64,000 nucleotides of DNA from Marinococcus sp. PL1-022 (GCF_033845285.1 NZ_JAWXCX010000001.1:2123495-2187494), one strand, 5' to 3'; shown: positions 35,116 through 44,528, counted from the stretch's first letter. Numbers and translations: made by a program. Notes: generated from the letters alone by a model not told the origin.

Positions 35116-35323
35116 ACTGCTTCCTCCCCTGTCTGTTCCTAAAGTATAAGCCACTACTGCCATTCTACCTTATAATTACCCTAAAGAACTATTCATAAAA
35201 AGTATATATCCCCCTGTTTTCGGGAATATTAAAAAAAACGTGTAGATTCTTTTTTACAGCGGGAAGGTTATAATAAGAAAAGATGGATAGCATGTCCACC
35301 AAAGGAAAGGAATGGAATGGACC

Positions 35324-36436
35324 ATGAAACAAACAACCGGCTGGATGATTCTGCGGTTTATTATCGTTATAATAGCCACTTTCGCTCTTGCATGGGCGCT
35401 TGGCAAGATTTTTTCCTATACGTATCCGTTTTGGATCGCCGCTTTTTTCGCGTGGATGCTTATGCCGCTTACGAAGTGGCTTCATTATAAACTGCGTCTG
35501 CCAAATGGGATCGCAGCTCTTGTTGGTCTTCTGCTTACTTTAAGTATCATTGGAGGCATTATTACCGGCCTGATCTTTCTTTCAATTGAATTATTCAATG
35601 TGATCGCTGAAAAGGGGCCGGCCTGGATGGAGAGCACCTTTTTGCAAATGCAGAATTTTTACAATGAAAATATCCTTCCCTTCTGGGAAAGAGCTACAGG
35701 AGCCGCCTCCGGGATCGGCGGTCAGTCCTCTGTAGATCAGGGGATAGCTCAGCTTGGAAGTCAGCTTGGCTCCGGACTTGGCTCAGTCGCTCAGACTACT
35801 GCCGACGCTTTAACCCAATTAATTTTAGGCATTCCGACGCTCTTGATTGTCCTGTTATTTATTGTATTAGCTATTTATTTTATCGGAAAAGACTGGAATA
35901 GATATGCCGGAAAAATGAAACTGGCCCTGCCGCCCTTTGTCATCGAGCGGTTAAAGGCTTTTTACCAGGCCATGTGGGCAAGAGTTTTCGGCTACATTCG
36001 GGCGCAGCTGATCCTTATGCTTGTGACAGGCGTTATTGTGCTAATCGGCCTGCTTATCATGAGGGTCGAAGGAGCCTACTGGCTTGCAGCCGTCGTTGGT
36101 GTCGCTGAATTTCTTCCTTACCTGGGCACCGGCACTATTTTAATTCCGTGGGGAGTGTATCTGCTCATTACAGGCAACTTTGGCCTTGGACTTGGCCTTT
36201 TGATCCTTTATACGATTACCATGATTGTCCGGCAGATTATCGAGCCAAAGGTGCTCTCTTCGAGCATGAATCTGAACCCGCTTGCCGTGCTGATCTCCCT
36301 GTTTGCCGGCCTGCAGATGTTTGGAGCCGTCGGTCTGCTGGCGGGACCCGCCATTTTGGTTTTATTTATTATTCTTTGGGATATCGGCGTCGCAAAAGAC
36401 ATCTCCCGTTTTATCCGGTACGGCTTTGATAAATAA
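35324..36436 (+). CDS. AI-2E family transporter (YtvI-like)
   Basis: The product of about 370 residues has an AI-2 exporter-like fold: several N-terminal helices, a soluble middle segment (about 95-170) and a C-terminal membrane block. That block contains EFLPYLGTGTILIPWGVYLL and RQIIEPKVLSSSMNLNPLAV, the family signatures. The Bacillus homologue YtvI is called a sporulation integral membrane protein; substrates in the family are varied or unknown. Two ATG codons (35312 and 35324) are possible, and the second has better spacing from GGAATGG/AAAGG. A weak A/T-flanked hairpin follows. Confidence 0.78.
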   Translation: MKQTTGWMILRFIIVIIATFALAWALGKIFSYTYPFWIAAFFAWMLMPLTKWLHYKLRLPNGIAALVGLLLTLSIIGGIITGLIFLSIELFNVIAEKGPAWMESTFLQMQNFYNENILPFWERATGAASGIGGQSSVDQGIAQLGSQLGSGLGSVAQTTADALTQLILGIPTLLIVLLFIVLAIYFIGKDWNRYAGKMKLALPPFVIERLKAFYQAMWARVFGYIRAQLILMLVTGVIVLIGLLIMRVEGAYWLAAVVGVAEFLPYLGTGTILIPWGVYLLITGNFGLGLGLLILYTITMIVRQIIEPKVLSSSMNLNPLAVLISLFAGLQMFGAVGLLAGPAILVLFIILWDIGVAKDISRFIRYGFDK

Positions 36437-36576
36437 AGTATCCTTTCACCACGGAAAAGCTGCCTTGAGTCTCTTTGTGCGAGCAGGGTTTCTTTTCCGT
36501 CACTTCTGTTATGATTAGTTCTAATTAGGGAACGGGGTACTATACTTATTATTATGATTCAGAAAGGGTGTCAATA

Positions 36577-38064
36577 TTGGAATCAACAACCGTTCATTCA
36601 TCTAATGAAGAAGAAATACAGGCTGCCTGGCAAAAGGCCGATGATGCTTTTACTCCCTGGGCTTCTCTGCCCATAGAGAAACGGCTTAGCTACATACAGC
36701 TGCTTCGCTTTACTATCAGCGAGCTCCGGGAAGAAATTGCGGACATTATTTCCTCCGCTACAGGAAAACCTCCTATTGAAGCGCTGGGGTCTGAGGTCAT
36801 CCCGGTTCTTGAAGCTCTGCGCCACATTGAAAAAGAAGCTCCCGGTCTTTTTAACCGGGAGCGCGTCAGAACTCCAATGATCTTTATGGGAAAAAATTCT
36901 TCAATCATTCGCAAACCACGCGGAAAAATTGCTGTTATCTCTCCCTGGAATTTTCCTTTTCAGCTTTCTCTTATTCCTGTTGTTGAAGCGCTGACTGCAG
37001 GAAACTGCGTGCTTTTAAAGCCTTCCGCAGAGACGCCGCTCGCCAGTCTTCTTCTTGAAAAAATTTCGGGACTTTTTCCTGACGGCGTGTTTCAGGTTCT
37101 CCATGGCGGAGCTGAAACCGGACGCTTACTAGTTGAACAGCAGCCGGACTATATTCATTTTACCGGATCAGTCGCAACAGGAAAGGTTATTCAGAAGCAG
37201 GCCGCCGAGCATCTGATTCCCACCACCCTCGAACTGGGCGGAAAGGATGCTATGGTCGTTCACAAAGATGCGAACGTCGAACGGGCGGCGAATGCTGCTT
37301 CCTGGGGAGCCTTCATGAACAGCGGCCAAGTCTGTTTATCTGTCGAGCGCGTAATTGTGCATGAAGAGGTTCAGGAGGAATTTTTGAATAATGTACGCAG
37401 AACCATCGCCGGTCTGCGCCGGGATGGCGAAAAAGAATATGAAATCGGTCGGATGACGACGAAAAAGCAGTGGGATACGGTTTACAATCAGGTTCAGGAG
37501 GCGATTGACCAGGGTGCCGAACAGATAGCCGGAAAACCACCCGAACGCTGGGACGATCAAACTCTGTCAATCGAACCGGTTGTTTTGACTGGAATAACCG
37601 GAGAAATGCGGATATGGAAGGAAGAGACTTTCGGTCCTGTATTTTCAGTACGGACTTATTCTACAATTGACGAGGCGCTCGAGCTGTTCAACGACACAAT
37701 TTATGGTCTGAGCGGTTCCATTTTCACTGCTGACCAGGAGCTTGCGGCAAACTTTACTGCAAAGGTCCGCACGGGCAACTTTATGATCAATGATGTAATC
37801 TCCCACGCTGCCAATCACTACCTTCCTTACGGAGGCGCAAAACAGAGCGGTATTGGATCCTACCACTCTACTGCAGGCATGCGTTCGTTCAGTATTGAAA
37901 CGTCCGTTATGAGCGCAAGGGGGAGTATGAACAGCGAAATTTTATGGTATCCTTATAAAGGAAAGTTCGAATCACTTTCGCAAATCATCGACTATTACTA
38001 CGGCAGAAACCGTAACTGGAAATCATTTTTGCAAACATTTATGGGCCTCACACGCCGGCCGTAA
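36577..38064 (+). CDS. Aldehyde dehydrogenase family protein
   Basis: The NAD(P)+-dependent aldehyde dehydrogenase has about 495 residues. SPWNFPFQLSLIPVVEALTAG and PSAETPLASLLLEKI form the cofactor site, HFTGSVATGKVIQKQ follows, LELGGKDAMVV carries the general-base Glu and NSGQVCLSVERV the catalytic Cys. I place the start at TTG 36577, six bases after AAAGGGTG; an in-frame GTG at 36568 is inside that ribosome site. Substrate preference is not evident. The unusual C-terminal tail reads YYYGRNRNWKSFLQTFMG. It is followed after 37 bases by a small membrane protein gene. Confidence 0.88.
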   Translation: MESTTVHSSNEEEIQAAWQKADDAFTPWASLPIEKRLSYIQLLRFTISELREEIADIISSATGKPPIEALGSEVIPVLEALRHIEKEAPGLFNRERVRTPMIFMGKNSSIIRKPRGKIAVISPWNFPFQLSLIPVVEALTAGNCVLLKPSAETPLASLLLEKISGLFPDGVFQVLHGGAETGRLLVEQQPDYIHFTGSVATGKVIQKQAAEHLIPTTLELGGKDAMVVHKDANVERAANAASWGAFMNSGQVCLSVERVIVHEEVQEEFLNNVRRTIAGLRRDGEKEYEIGRMTTKKQWDTVYNQVQEAIDQGAEQIAGKPPERWDDQTLSIEPVVLTGITGEMRIWKEETFGPVFSVRTYSTIDEALELFNDTIYGLSGSIFTADQELAANFTAKVRTGNFMINDVISHAANHYLPYGGAKQSGIGSYHSTAGMRSFSIETSVMSARGSMNSEILWYPYKGKFESLSQIIDYYYGRNRNWKSFLQTFMGLTRRP

Positions 38065-38101
38065 TGCTGATGTTTTCCGTCTGCCTTTAGGAGTATGAAA
38101 A

Positions 38102-38530
38102 ATGGAACGTTCATCAAAATGGAAACATCTCGCCCCGAAGCAGCTTTGGAATCGTGTTAAGCAGACGCTGCAGCCTGCTTCCGCGGACGGGGGGAAATCA
38201 AACAGCAGACTGGACCGGAGGCGGCAGCACAAGGAGCGTCAAAAAGACACACGCCTTTATAAAACGTCGCTTTATGCGTTTTATACAATGTGTGTACTGC
38301 TGATGCTCATGCCATTTGTTTATTTTCTCCCGTGGTCGTCCATTGCCACCTGGCTGGTCGTGCTGATTCTGCTTACGCTCGGAACAACAACAACCCTCGC
38401 TGCAGTCACAATAAAAAAGCAGTCACATCACGTGCCGCTTTTATACATGTGGTTTATTCTGCTCATGTCTGCAGTATTATTAATTATTTACCTGGGCATA
38501 CTTATTTATTTCCGGTTTTTTCTGCTTTAA
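38102..38530 (+). CDS. Hypothetical membrane protein
   Basis: The 142-residue protein has a strongly basic N-terminal 55 residues (RLDRRRQHKERQKDTR) followed by three hydrophobic helices. These are at about 58-78 (AFYTMCVLLMLMPFVYFLPW), 82-100 and 113-140, with the C-terminus ending in the membrane. I recognise no family. GGAGTATG precedes the ATG. It follows the aldehyde dehydrogenase gene closely and may be cotranscribed. It is convergent with the deaminase gene, with a gap of only 10 bases and no terminator. Confidence 0.6.
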   Translation: MERSSKWKHLAPKQLWNRVKQTLQPASADGGKSNSRLDRRRQHKERQKDTRLYKTSLYAFYTMCVLLMLMPFVYFLPWSSIATWLVVLILLTLGTTTTLAAVTIKKQSHHVPLLYMWFILLMSAVLLIIYLGILIYFRFFLL

Positions 38531-38540
38531 CTGCCCCGCT

Positions 38541-38960
38541 TTAACGTTCATCAAGGTATGGATCGAGATTTTTATCCCGAAGAGGTTTATACTGCAGCTC
38601 GTAGGTTGTTTCGGGCACTGGAAGGAGGCCGGCATTTTCGGCCTCCTTTGCTGTTTTTGCCGTGTATACTACCGGGATACCGCTCCAATTGATGGCAGCT
38701 TCACACATTGGACAGGGCTCCCCGCTCGTATACAGCTCGCAGTCACTTAAATCCTGAGTTTTTAAAAACCGTGAAGCGGTCCTTACTGCTTCCAGCTCGG
38801 CGTGAGTCGTCGGATCACAGGTTTTAAAGCCTTTATTCCCTTCCTCGGCCACTACTTCACCGCCCCGGACAATTACACAGCCAAAGGGATCTCCCTCCCC
38901 TTCTTTTTTTACCTTCTGCGCCAGCTGCACCGCCCGTTTCATCAAAGCTTCATTATACAT
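38541..38960 (-). CDS. Nucleoside deaminase family protein
   Basis: The 139-residue zinc deaminase has THAELEAV (Zn His and catalytic Glu) and SGEPCPMCEAAI (two Zn Cys). The PFGCVIVRGGEVVAEEGN strand pattern resembles guanine deaminase GuaD/TadA-like enzymes. It may deaminate guanine, another base or a nucleoside. It is too short and lacks the tRNA-binding C-terminal helix expected of TadA. It lies 11 bases after the MBL-fold hydrolase gene on the same strand and is likely cotranscribed. Confidence 0.82.
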   Translation of the reverse strand: MYNEALMKRAVQLAQKVKKEGEGDPFGCVIVRGGEVVAEEGNKGFKTCDPTTHAELEAVRTASRFLKTQDLSDCELYTSGEPCPMCEAAINWSGIPVVYTAKTAKEAENAGLLPVPETTYELQYKPLRDKNLDPYLDER

Positions 38961-38971
38961 AACCGTGCCCC

Positions 38972-39643
38972 TTATACTTTAGACTGGTATTGATTTACAA
39001 ATGCGCTGTACAGATGCTGCGAATACTGCAGATCCTCTCCGTGACAGATTGATAGTTTTCGGGGAGCCACTTTCTGTATAGTTTTCGTACTCCGCATCGC
39101 CCGATCCATATTAGCAGTAAACTGTTTCATCGGAGGACCAATACGCCCGTTTTTCGAAGTAATCATGTCGCCAGTGATCAGAACGTCATCTTTTTTATGA
39201 TAATAAGCGGTATGACCCGGAGAGTGCCCCGGTGTAAAATATGGGTCCAGCCCCATCATAGAATGAAAAACGCCACGGCTGTCTCCCGGCAGCTGCTTTA
39301 CAGAAAATCCTTTAGTATAATTTGTCGGTTTTTTTCGGTTAGGATAAGGTTTTTCCCCCGTTATGTAAGGAATCTCGAGCCCATGGATGTAAACAGGTGC
39401 ATTTACTTTGTCCTGAATATAAGCGAGTCCGCCTACATGATCCGGATGTCCGTGCGTTAATAAAATCATCTGGACCCGTCCAAAACGTGCTGCTTCTTTT
39501 AAAATTCTCGGCGCCATTGGCCGGATGCCCGTATCAATAATAATAGCCCCGTTCTCATGCTTGACGACCCAGGCACTAATAGTAATGCCTACCTTCATGT
39601 GCACCTTAATAATATTTTCACTCACCTGGCTGACTTTCACCAT
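38972..39643 (-). CDS. MBL-fold metallo-hydrolase
   Basis: The 223-residue metallo-beta-lactamase-fold protein has the metal motif LTHGHPDHVGG, followed by YFTPGHSPGHTAYY, DVLITGDMI and a final LSICHGED. The full set of two-metal ligands is present. Many paralogues exist in bacilli with unknown small-ester or lactone substrates. GAAAGGAG precedes the ATG. It pairs with the deaminase gene downstream, though no shared pathway is evident. Confidence 0.85.
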   Translation of the reverse strand: MVKVSQVSENIIKVHMKVGITISAWVVKHENGAIIIDTGIRPMAPRILKEAARFGRVQMILLTHGHPDHVGGLAYIQDKVNAPVYIHGLEIPYITGEKPYPNRKKPTNYTKGFSVKQLPGDSRGVFHSMMGLDPYFTPGHSPGHTAYYHKKDDVLITGDMITSKNGRIGPPMKQFTANMDRAMRSTKTIQKVAPRKLSICHGEDLQYSQHLYSAFVNQYQSKV

Positions 39644-39800
39644 CTGCGATCCACTCCTTTCTTCCTTTCCCCTTCCCTTCCTGCTTCCGGTTAACGCTTT
39701 ATTTTTTCGGGAAAGAGAGTAACGCTGATATAATTCTAATCATCTGCTTACAGTGTACACAATAATGTATATAAAATTCTACCGCGAAAGGATGTTATTT

Positions 39801-40160
39801 ATGCTTTCTCCCTGCCCTAACAGCCCAAATTGTGTTTCTACCATGAGTTCCCCCGAAGATAAACGTCATTACATGGAGCCCATACAATATTCAGGCAGCC
39901 CGGAAACAGCGAAAAGTACTATCCGTCATATCATTCAGCAGCAGAAGCATGCGGAAATCGTTCATGAAGATGATAACTATATTTCAACTGTGTTTACGAC
40001 ACCGTTGCTTAAATTCAAGGATGACGTTGTTTTTTATTTCGGTGATCATGGGCACGTTCATTTTCGATCGGCTTCAAGGATCGGCAAGGGGGATATGGGA
40101 AAGAACAAAAATAGAATGAAAGAAATTACTGCCCATTTTTATGACCAGTATAACGAATAA
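39801..40160 (+). CDS. DUF1499 domain-containing protein
   Basis: The 119-residue protein begins MLSPCPNSPNCVST, the N-terminal signature of the DUF1499 family. Later motifs include HYMEPIQYSG, FTTPLLKFKDDVVFYF and VHFRSASRIGKGDMGKN, a typical C-terminal basic segment. The family function is unknown. The ATG at 39801 lies seven bases after AAAGGAT, while the longer in-frame reading starts lack ribosome sites. It is monocistronic, upstream of the iron-siderophore operon. Confidence 0.78.
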   Translation: MLSPCPNSPNCVSTMSSPEDKRHYMEPIQYSGSPETAKSTIRHIIQQQKHAEIVHEDDNYISTVFTTPLLKFKDDVVFYFGDHGHVHFRSASRIGKGDMGKNKNRMKEITAHFYDQYNE

Positions 40161-40185
40161 TAAATAAGAAAAATTTTTATATTTA

Positions 40186-40214
40186 TTGAATTGTCCCCCT
40201 TTTTATAGTAAAGT
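40186..40214 (+). promoter_or_regulatory. Promoter of the siderophore-uptake operon
   Basis: TTGAAT (40186-40191) and TAAAGT (40209-40214) are 17 bases apart. The Fur box begins about ten bases after the -10 box. Confidence 0.6.
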
Positions 40215-40224
40215 CGGATTTGTT

Positions 40225-40243
40225 GATATTGATAATCTTTTTC
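40225..40243 (+). promoter_or_regulatory. Fur box
   Basis: GATATTGATAATCTTTTTC agrees with 16 of 19 positions of the Fur consensus GATAATGATAATCATTATC. It overlaps the likely transcription start, so iron-loaded Fur should repress the downstream genes. Confidence 0.85.
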
Positions 40244-40261
40244 AATTAGGGGGATATACAT

Positions 40262-41284
40262 ATGCGTAAAAGGATTTTTTTAACATTTTTAACGGTACCC
40301 GCTTTATCACTTTCACTTGCTGCATGCAGTTCTTCAGAAGACAGCGGCAGTTCGGAGGAGTCCGGCAGCAATGAGGGATCTTCTGAAAACAGCGAATCTG
40401 TAACGGTAACAGACGGGTATGACAATGAAGTAACCCTTGAGGAAACACCCGAAAACGTCGTCGCTCTCGAATGGGTGTATGCTGAAGATCTTCTTGCATT
40501 AGGCATGCAGCCTGCCGGTATCGCTGATCTCGATGGATATAACGATTATCTTGCTGATATCGAACCGGCCCCTTCTGAAGACGTCCAGGACGTTGGCACG
40601 AGACAGGAGCCAAGCCTCGAACGTATTGCCGAGCTGGAGCCCGATTTAATCATTACCGCCGGCTACCGCCATGAAGACATTAAAGAAGAGCTTGAAGAAA
40701 TTGCCCCGACGCTGATGTATAATCCATACCCTGCCGAGGGCGAGGGCAATCAGTACGAAGAAATGGAGTCCACCTTCGAAAGCATTGCTACGGCTGTAGG
40801 CGAAGAAGACCAGGCGGAGCAGGTTTTAAATGACCTGGATGACACCTACAATGAACTGTCGACTGAAATCGAAGATGCCGGACGCACTGACGAGGAAGTG
40901 CTGCTTTCACTTTCCTATCTCGCTAATGAAAATGTAGCCTTCCGGCTGTTTGCCGACAATTCTCTTGCCGCCCAGACGATGGAACAGATCGGTGTCGATA
41001 ATGCGTATGAGTCTGAGCAGTTTGAAGAGTACGGCTATACAGAAACGAGCGTCGATGCACTGGAAAATTATCAGGACCAGACATTTATAGATATCCCCAC
41101 ACCGGAAGGCGATCGTGATACGATTGAACAAACACTGAATAACAATGAAGTATGGAATAGCTTATCCTTTGTTCAAAACGATAATGTTCATCGTCTTCCG
41201 AGCTCTACATGGCCATACGGCGGTCCGCTTTCATCCGAGGTGTTCGCCGAAGAGGTGGCTGACACTTTAACAAATGAGGAGTAA
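40262..41284 (+). CDS. Iron-siderophore ABC transporter substrate-binding lipoprotein
   Basis: The 340-residue precursor has a basic N-terminus, a hydrophobic segment and lipobox SLAAC, so the mature protein is lipid-anchored. A Ser/Glu-rich linker follows. PENVVALEWVYAEDLLALGM and RIAELEPDLIITAGYRHED are signatures of the FecB/FhuD class-III binding proteins. It should deliver a ferric siderophore, possibly of citrate or hydroxamate type, to the adjacent permease. A Fur box lies directly upstream. It is only two bases from the permease gene, so they are coupled. Confidence 0.92.
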   Translation: MRKRIFLTFLTVPALSLSLAACSSSEDSGSSEESGSNEGSSENSESVTVTDGYDNEVTLEETPENVVALEWVYAEDLLALGMQPAGIADLDGYNDYLADIEPAPSEDVQDVGTRQEPSLERIAELEPDLIITAGYRHEDIKEELEEIAPTLMYNPYPAEGEGNQYEEMESTFESIATAVGEEDQAEQVLNDLDDTYNELSTEIEDAGRTDEEVLLSLSYLANENVAFRLFADNSLAAQTMEQIGVDNAYESEQFEEYGYTETSVDALENYQDQTFIDIPTPEGDRDTIEQTLNNNEVWNSLSFVQNDNVHRLPSSTWPYGGPLSSEVFAEEVADTLTNEE

Positions 41285-41286
41285 CT

Positions 41287-43317
41287 ATGAATTCATTCCC
41301 GTTCGTTTCAAGAGCTGTTCTGCTGTATACTGGCGGAGCAGCTCTTCTCTTGGTGCTGATATATCTGCATCTTGTGCAGAGCACCGGTACTTTTTCGGTG
41401 CGCTCCTGGTGGGAGCTTATGCAGCATACCGACTCTACGGAAAGCAGTATTTTCCGGACTGTATATCTCCCGAGAATTGTTATTGGTATTCTCTCAGGTA
41501 TAGCTTTGGCTGCTTCCGGGGTTATTTTTCAAACGATCACAAAAAATCCGCTGGCAGCCCCTAGCACATTAGGAGTTCATGCCGGTGCCTATTTCTTTAT
41601 TGTAGCTTTTGCCACCATACTGCCGGACTGGCTGGGTCTGAGCGGGTTTATCGCTGCGTTTGTCGGCGGATGCCTGTCCGCCTTAATGGTGTTTACAATG
41701 GCCGGCGGCCTTGAAGCTACGCCAGTGCGGATGGCTTTGGCCGGTCTCGTACTGTCTATTGCTTTTTCATCATTTACAGCTGTTCTTCAGATATTTTTTG
41801 AAGTACAGACCGCCGGTTTGTTTCTATGGGGTAACGGCACCCTTGTACAGCAGGATTGGAGCGGTGTCCGCTTTGTCTTCCCTGTACTGATCGTGCTTTT
41901 GTTCCTCGTGTTCTTTTACGCTCCCCGTCTCGATATTCTTTTGCTTGGCAAAAATCAGGCAGCTACACTTGGAGAAAACGTACGGGCTACGCAGGCATTT
42001 ATGTTTTTCCTTGCCGTAGGTCTGACTGCCATCGTTGTAAGCGTTGTTGGCCCCATCGGCTTTATTGGCCTGGTGGCCCCCCATTTGACACGCTTAATGG
42101 GCTATCAGCTTCACTCCACTCTTTTGTTTGGGTCCATGCTTTGGGGTGCTGTGCTTCTGATCGGGGCGGACGTACTGGGAAGGGCCGTCGACCCTTCCCT
42201 CAGTGAGCTTCCTGTCGGCGCTGTCACATCGATAGTCGGCGCTCCGTTTCTTGTATGGCTCATTTTAAAGCACCGGGGCTCTTTTTTTGGCACAGAGCAG
42301 CAAAGTGCTATTGGAGGTGGACGTAAAAGACGTGAACTGAAGTATCCTGTTGTTTTAACAGGTGCTGTTATGTTTACGGCCCTCGTGTTCTTTGTGGGAC
42401 TTGCCGGCGGGTCCACAGGCTTCAGCTTCGTTGACACCTGGCAGGCCCTGTTTACAGAGGAAAGCAGCGGGCAGCGGTTTATCATATTCGATTTGAGGCT
42501 CGGGCGGCTTTTGACGGCGCTTACAGCTGGAATGCTGCTTGCACTAAGCGGCATGCTGTATCAGGGCATTCTGCGAAATCCCCTCGCAGATCCTTCAGTG
42601 CTCGGGGTGACCTCAGGAGCAGGCGCGGGCGCCCTGTTTGTACTGTTTCTTTTCAGGGATATTCCCACGGCCTTTATTCCAATTGGAGCCATTGCCGGAG
42701 CTTTTGCAGCTGTAGGCGTAATTCTGTTTTTCTCCTGGAAAACTAAATTTCATCCCGCTGTCCTGGCCCTTCTCGGAATCGCCCTGTCAGCTGTAGGCGG
42801 CGCTCTGTCACAAATTATGATCACCCGTTTTAACTTAAATGCTGCCGCCGCATTAACCTGGCTGTCCGGCAGCACATATGCCACCGGCTACGAAGAGCTT
42901 CAGCAGTTTCTGCTCCTCCCGCTTGCCATAAGTATACCGCTTGCCTGGTTTTTAGCCCCTTCCTTAAACGTGCTTTCGCTTGGCGACCAGACAGCGATCG
43001 CTCTTGGAGAGCGGTTAACCTTTGCCCGCTGGGCCGCAGTATTGCTTGCCACCTTTTGTGCCGCCATGGCAGTAGCCGCCGTGGGCACGATTGGCTTTAT
43101 CGGGCTTGTCGCACCTCATTTAGCCCGTATGCTTGTGGGACAGGACTACATGCGCATTTTTCCTGTAGCCCTATTTATCGGCGGCTCTCTTCTCGTGTTT
43201 TCCGATACGATCGGACGCACCGTACTAGCCCCTGACGAAATCCCCTCGGGGCTGGTGGCTGCTGTAATTGGCACACCCTTCTTTTTATGGCTGATGCACA
43301 GAAGCTCTAAATCATAG
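41287..43317 (+). CDS. Double-domain FecCD-type iron-siderophore permease
   Basis: The 676-residue permease carries two tandem FecCD domains, about residues 1-330 and 360-676, in the style of FhuB. The first shows LPRIVIGILSGIALAASGVI and GPIGFIGLVAPHLTRLM; the second shows LRLGRLLTALTAGMLLALSG and GTIGFIGLVAPHLARMLVG. Each half supplies about ten helices, so a single chain replaces the usual two permeases. It works with the binding protein upstream and almost certainly with the ATPase encoded convergently downstream. Confidence 0.92.
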   Translation: MNSFPFVSRAVLLYTGGAALLLVLIYLHLVQSTGTFSVRSWWELMQHTDSTESSIFRTVYLPRIVIGILSGIALAASGVIFQTITKNPLAAPSTLGVHAGAYFFIVAFATILPDWLGLSGFIAAFVGGCLSALMVFTMAGGLEATPVRMALAGLVLSIAFSSFTAVLQIFFEVQTAGLFLWGNGTLVQQDWSGVRFVFPVLIVLLFLVFFYAPRLDILLLGKNQAATLGENVRATQAFMFFLAVGLTAIVVSVVGPIGFIGLVAPHLTRLMGYQLHSTLLFGSMLWGAVLLIGADVLGRAVDPSLSELPVGAVTSIVGAPFLVWLILKHRGSFFGTEQQSAIGGGRKRRELKYPVVLTGAVMFTALVFFVGLAGGSTGFSFVDTWQALFTEESSGQRFIIFDLRLGRLLTALTAGMLLALSGMLYQGILRNPLADPSVLGVTSGAGAGALFVLFLFRDIPTAFIPIGAIAGAFAAVGVILFFSWKTKFHPAVLALLGIALSAVGGALSQIMITRFNLNAAAALTWLSGSTYATGYEELQQFLLLPLAISIPLAWFLAPSLNVLSLGDQTAIALGERLTFARWAAVLLATFCAAMAVAAVGTIGFIGLVAPHLARMLVGQDYMRIFPVALFIGGSLLVFSDTIGRTVLAPDEIPSGLVAAVIGTPFFLWLMHRSSKS

Positions 43318-43332
43318 TAATTCTTCAGAAAG

Positions 43333-43367
43333 AAAGCCAGGAGCCCCTTCACGGAGTTCCTGGCTTT
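43333..43367. terminator. Bidirectional terminator between the permease and ATPase genes
   Basis: AAAGCCAGGA and TCCTGGCTTT form the stem between convergent stops at 43317 and 43376. T-rich flanks serve both strands. Confidence 0.75.
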
Positions 43368-43375
43368 CCTTATTT

Positions 43376-44200
43376 TTAATTTATTTGTGATATATCCGTT
43401 GCAGAAGCAGGCGTGCGATCAATTAAATCATATGTCATGCAGAGCGGTTTGCCGCTCTTTGGATCAGTTACGACGTGGGCATCAATGCCAAACACCTGCC
43501 GGAGAACATTTTTACAAATGACATCATTGGGGCACCCTATACATTGTACTTCTCCACTGCACATAGCGATTAAATGGTCAGAAAAACGGGCAGCATGATT
43601 TAAGTCATGAAGCACCATGACAATCGTACGGCTTTCTTTCTCATTCAGCTCCTGAAGAAGCTCCAACACTTCAAGCTGATGGGCCATATCAAGGTAAGTC
43701 GTCGGCTCATCCAGAAGCAGAAGCTCCGTATCCTGTGCCAGTGCCATAGCAATCCAGGCCCGCTGGCGCTGTCCGCCGGAAAGGGAGTCCAGAGTCCGGG
43801 CGGCAAATTCGGAGACTCCAGTATCCGTCATAGCCTTTTGAATAGCCTCGTGGTCCTCCGCAGTTAATTTTCGTGTACGTTTGCGGTGGGGATGCCGGCC
43901 GAATGACACCAGCTGCTCCACCGTCAACGTAAGCGGAATATCCGGAGTCTGGGCAAGCATTGCCATGTTTTTAGCCACTTCTTTTGTTTTCATTTCATGA
44001 ATAGATTTGCCGTCTAGGTACACACCGCCTTCTTCAGGGGTCAGTATACGGGAAAGTGATTTAAGAATCGTGGATTTCCCACATCCATTTGGCCCGATAA
44101 TAGACGTAATTTTTCCTTCTGGTATCTCAACGCTGATATTTTTCAGGACTTGTTTATTTTCGTAAGAAACGTCTACCTGCTCTGCTTGAAGTCTTGCCAC
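43376..44200 (-). CDS. Iron-siderophore ABC transporter ATP-binding protein
   Basis: The product of about 274 residues belongs to the FecE/FhuC family. It has Walker A GPNGCGKST, signature LSGGQRQRAWIAMAL and Walker B LLLLDEPTTYLD; TYLD is typical of siderophore ATPases. I choose GTG 44200, about nine bases after AAAGGGG; the longer in-frame ATG at 44227 lacks a site. It is on the strand opposite to its permease and has its own Fur box, so the system has two iron-controlled transcription units. It also resembles YusV, which serves several permeases. Confidence 0.92.
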   Translation of the reverse strand: MARLQAEQVDVSYENKQVLKNISVEIPEGKITSIIGPNGCGKSTILKSLSRILTPEEGGVYLDGKSIHEMKTKEVAKNMAMLAQTPDIPLTLTVEQLVSFGRHPHRKRTRKLTAEDHEAIQKAMTDTGVSEFAARTLDSLSGGQRQRAWIAMALAQDTELLLLDEPTTYLDMAHQLEVLELLQELNEKESRTIVMVLHDLNHAARFSDHLIAMCSGEVQCIGCPNDVICKNVLRQVFGIDAHVVTDPKSGKPLCMTYDLIDRTPASATDISQIN

Positions 44201-44258
44201 CGTCGCAAGCCCCTTTCTTTTCTGCAATCTCAGTCTTGTCGTACACCGTCCATAAAAT

Positions 44259-44273
44259 TGATAATGATTTTCA
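44259..44273 (-). promoter_or_regulatory. Fur box upstream of the siderophore ATPase gene
   Basis: TGATAATGATTTTCA matches the 7-1-7 Fur consensus TGATAATNATTATCA at 14 of 15 positions. It lies about 60 bases upstream of the ATPase start and 70 bases before the divergent SE1832-family gene. Confidence 0.85.
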
Positions 44274-44345
44274 TTTAAAATTATAACGATTTTGCGTTAA
44301 AATAGCAAACAGATGCACAAATTTATTATGGAGGCGGATCCTGCT

Positions 44346-44528
44346 ATGACTCTTCGCGAACTAGACCACCAGCTCGCCATGTTAAAATCAGATTATGTAC
44401 GCATCCAGGGAGATCTGGAAAAACTCGAATCTTTCGGAGGCAACACTGATGGTATTATGCGCGAGCTCGACATTCTTGAAAAGGAAATGCACGACATTAA
44501 TACACAAATCCGGGAATACAATAAATAA
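44346..44528 (+). CDS. SE1832-family small coiled-coil protein
   Basis: The 60-residue protein reads MTLRELDHQLAMLKSDYVRI then QGDLEKLESFGGN and a final heptad-rich helix. LKSDYVRIQGDLEKLES is the signature of the SE1832 family of small Bacillota proteins of unknown function. GGAGG precedes the ATG at a spacing of about 11. An earlier in-frame ATG lies within this ribosome site region. It forms an antiparallel helical pair in prediction by eye. Confidence 0.65.
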   Translation: MTLRELDHQLAMLKSDYVRIQGDLEKLESFGGNTDGIMRELDILEKEMHDINTQIREYNK

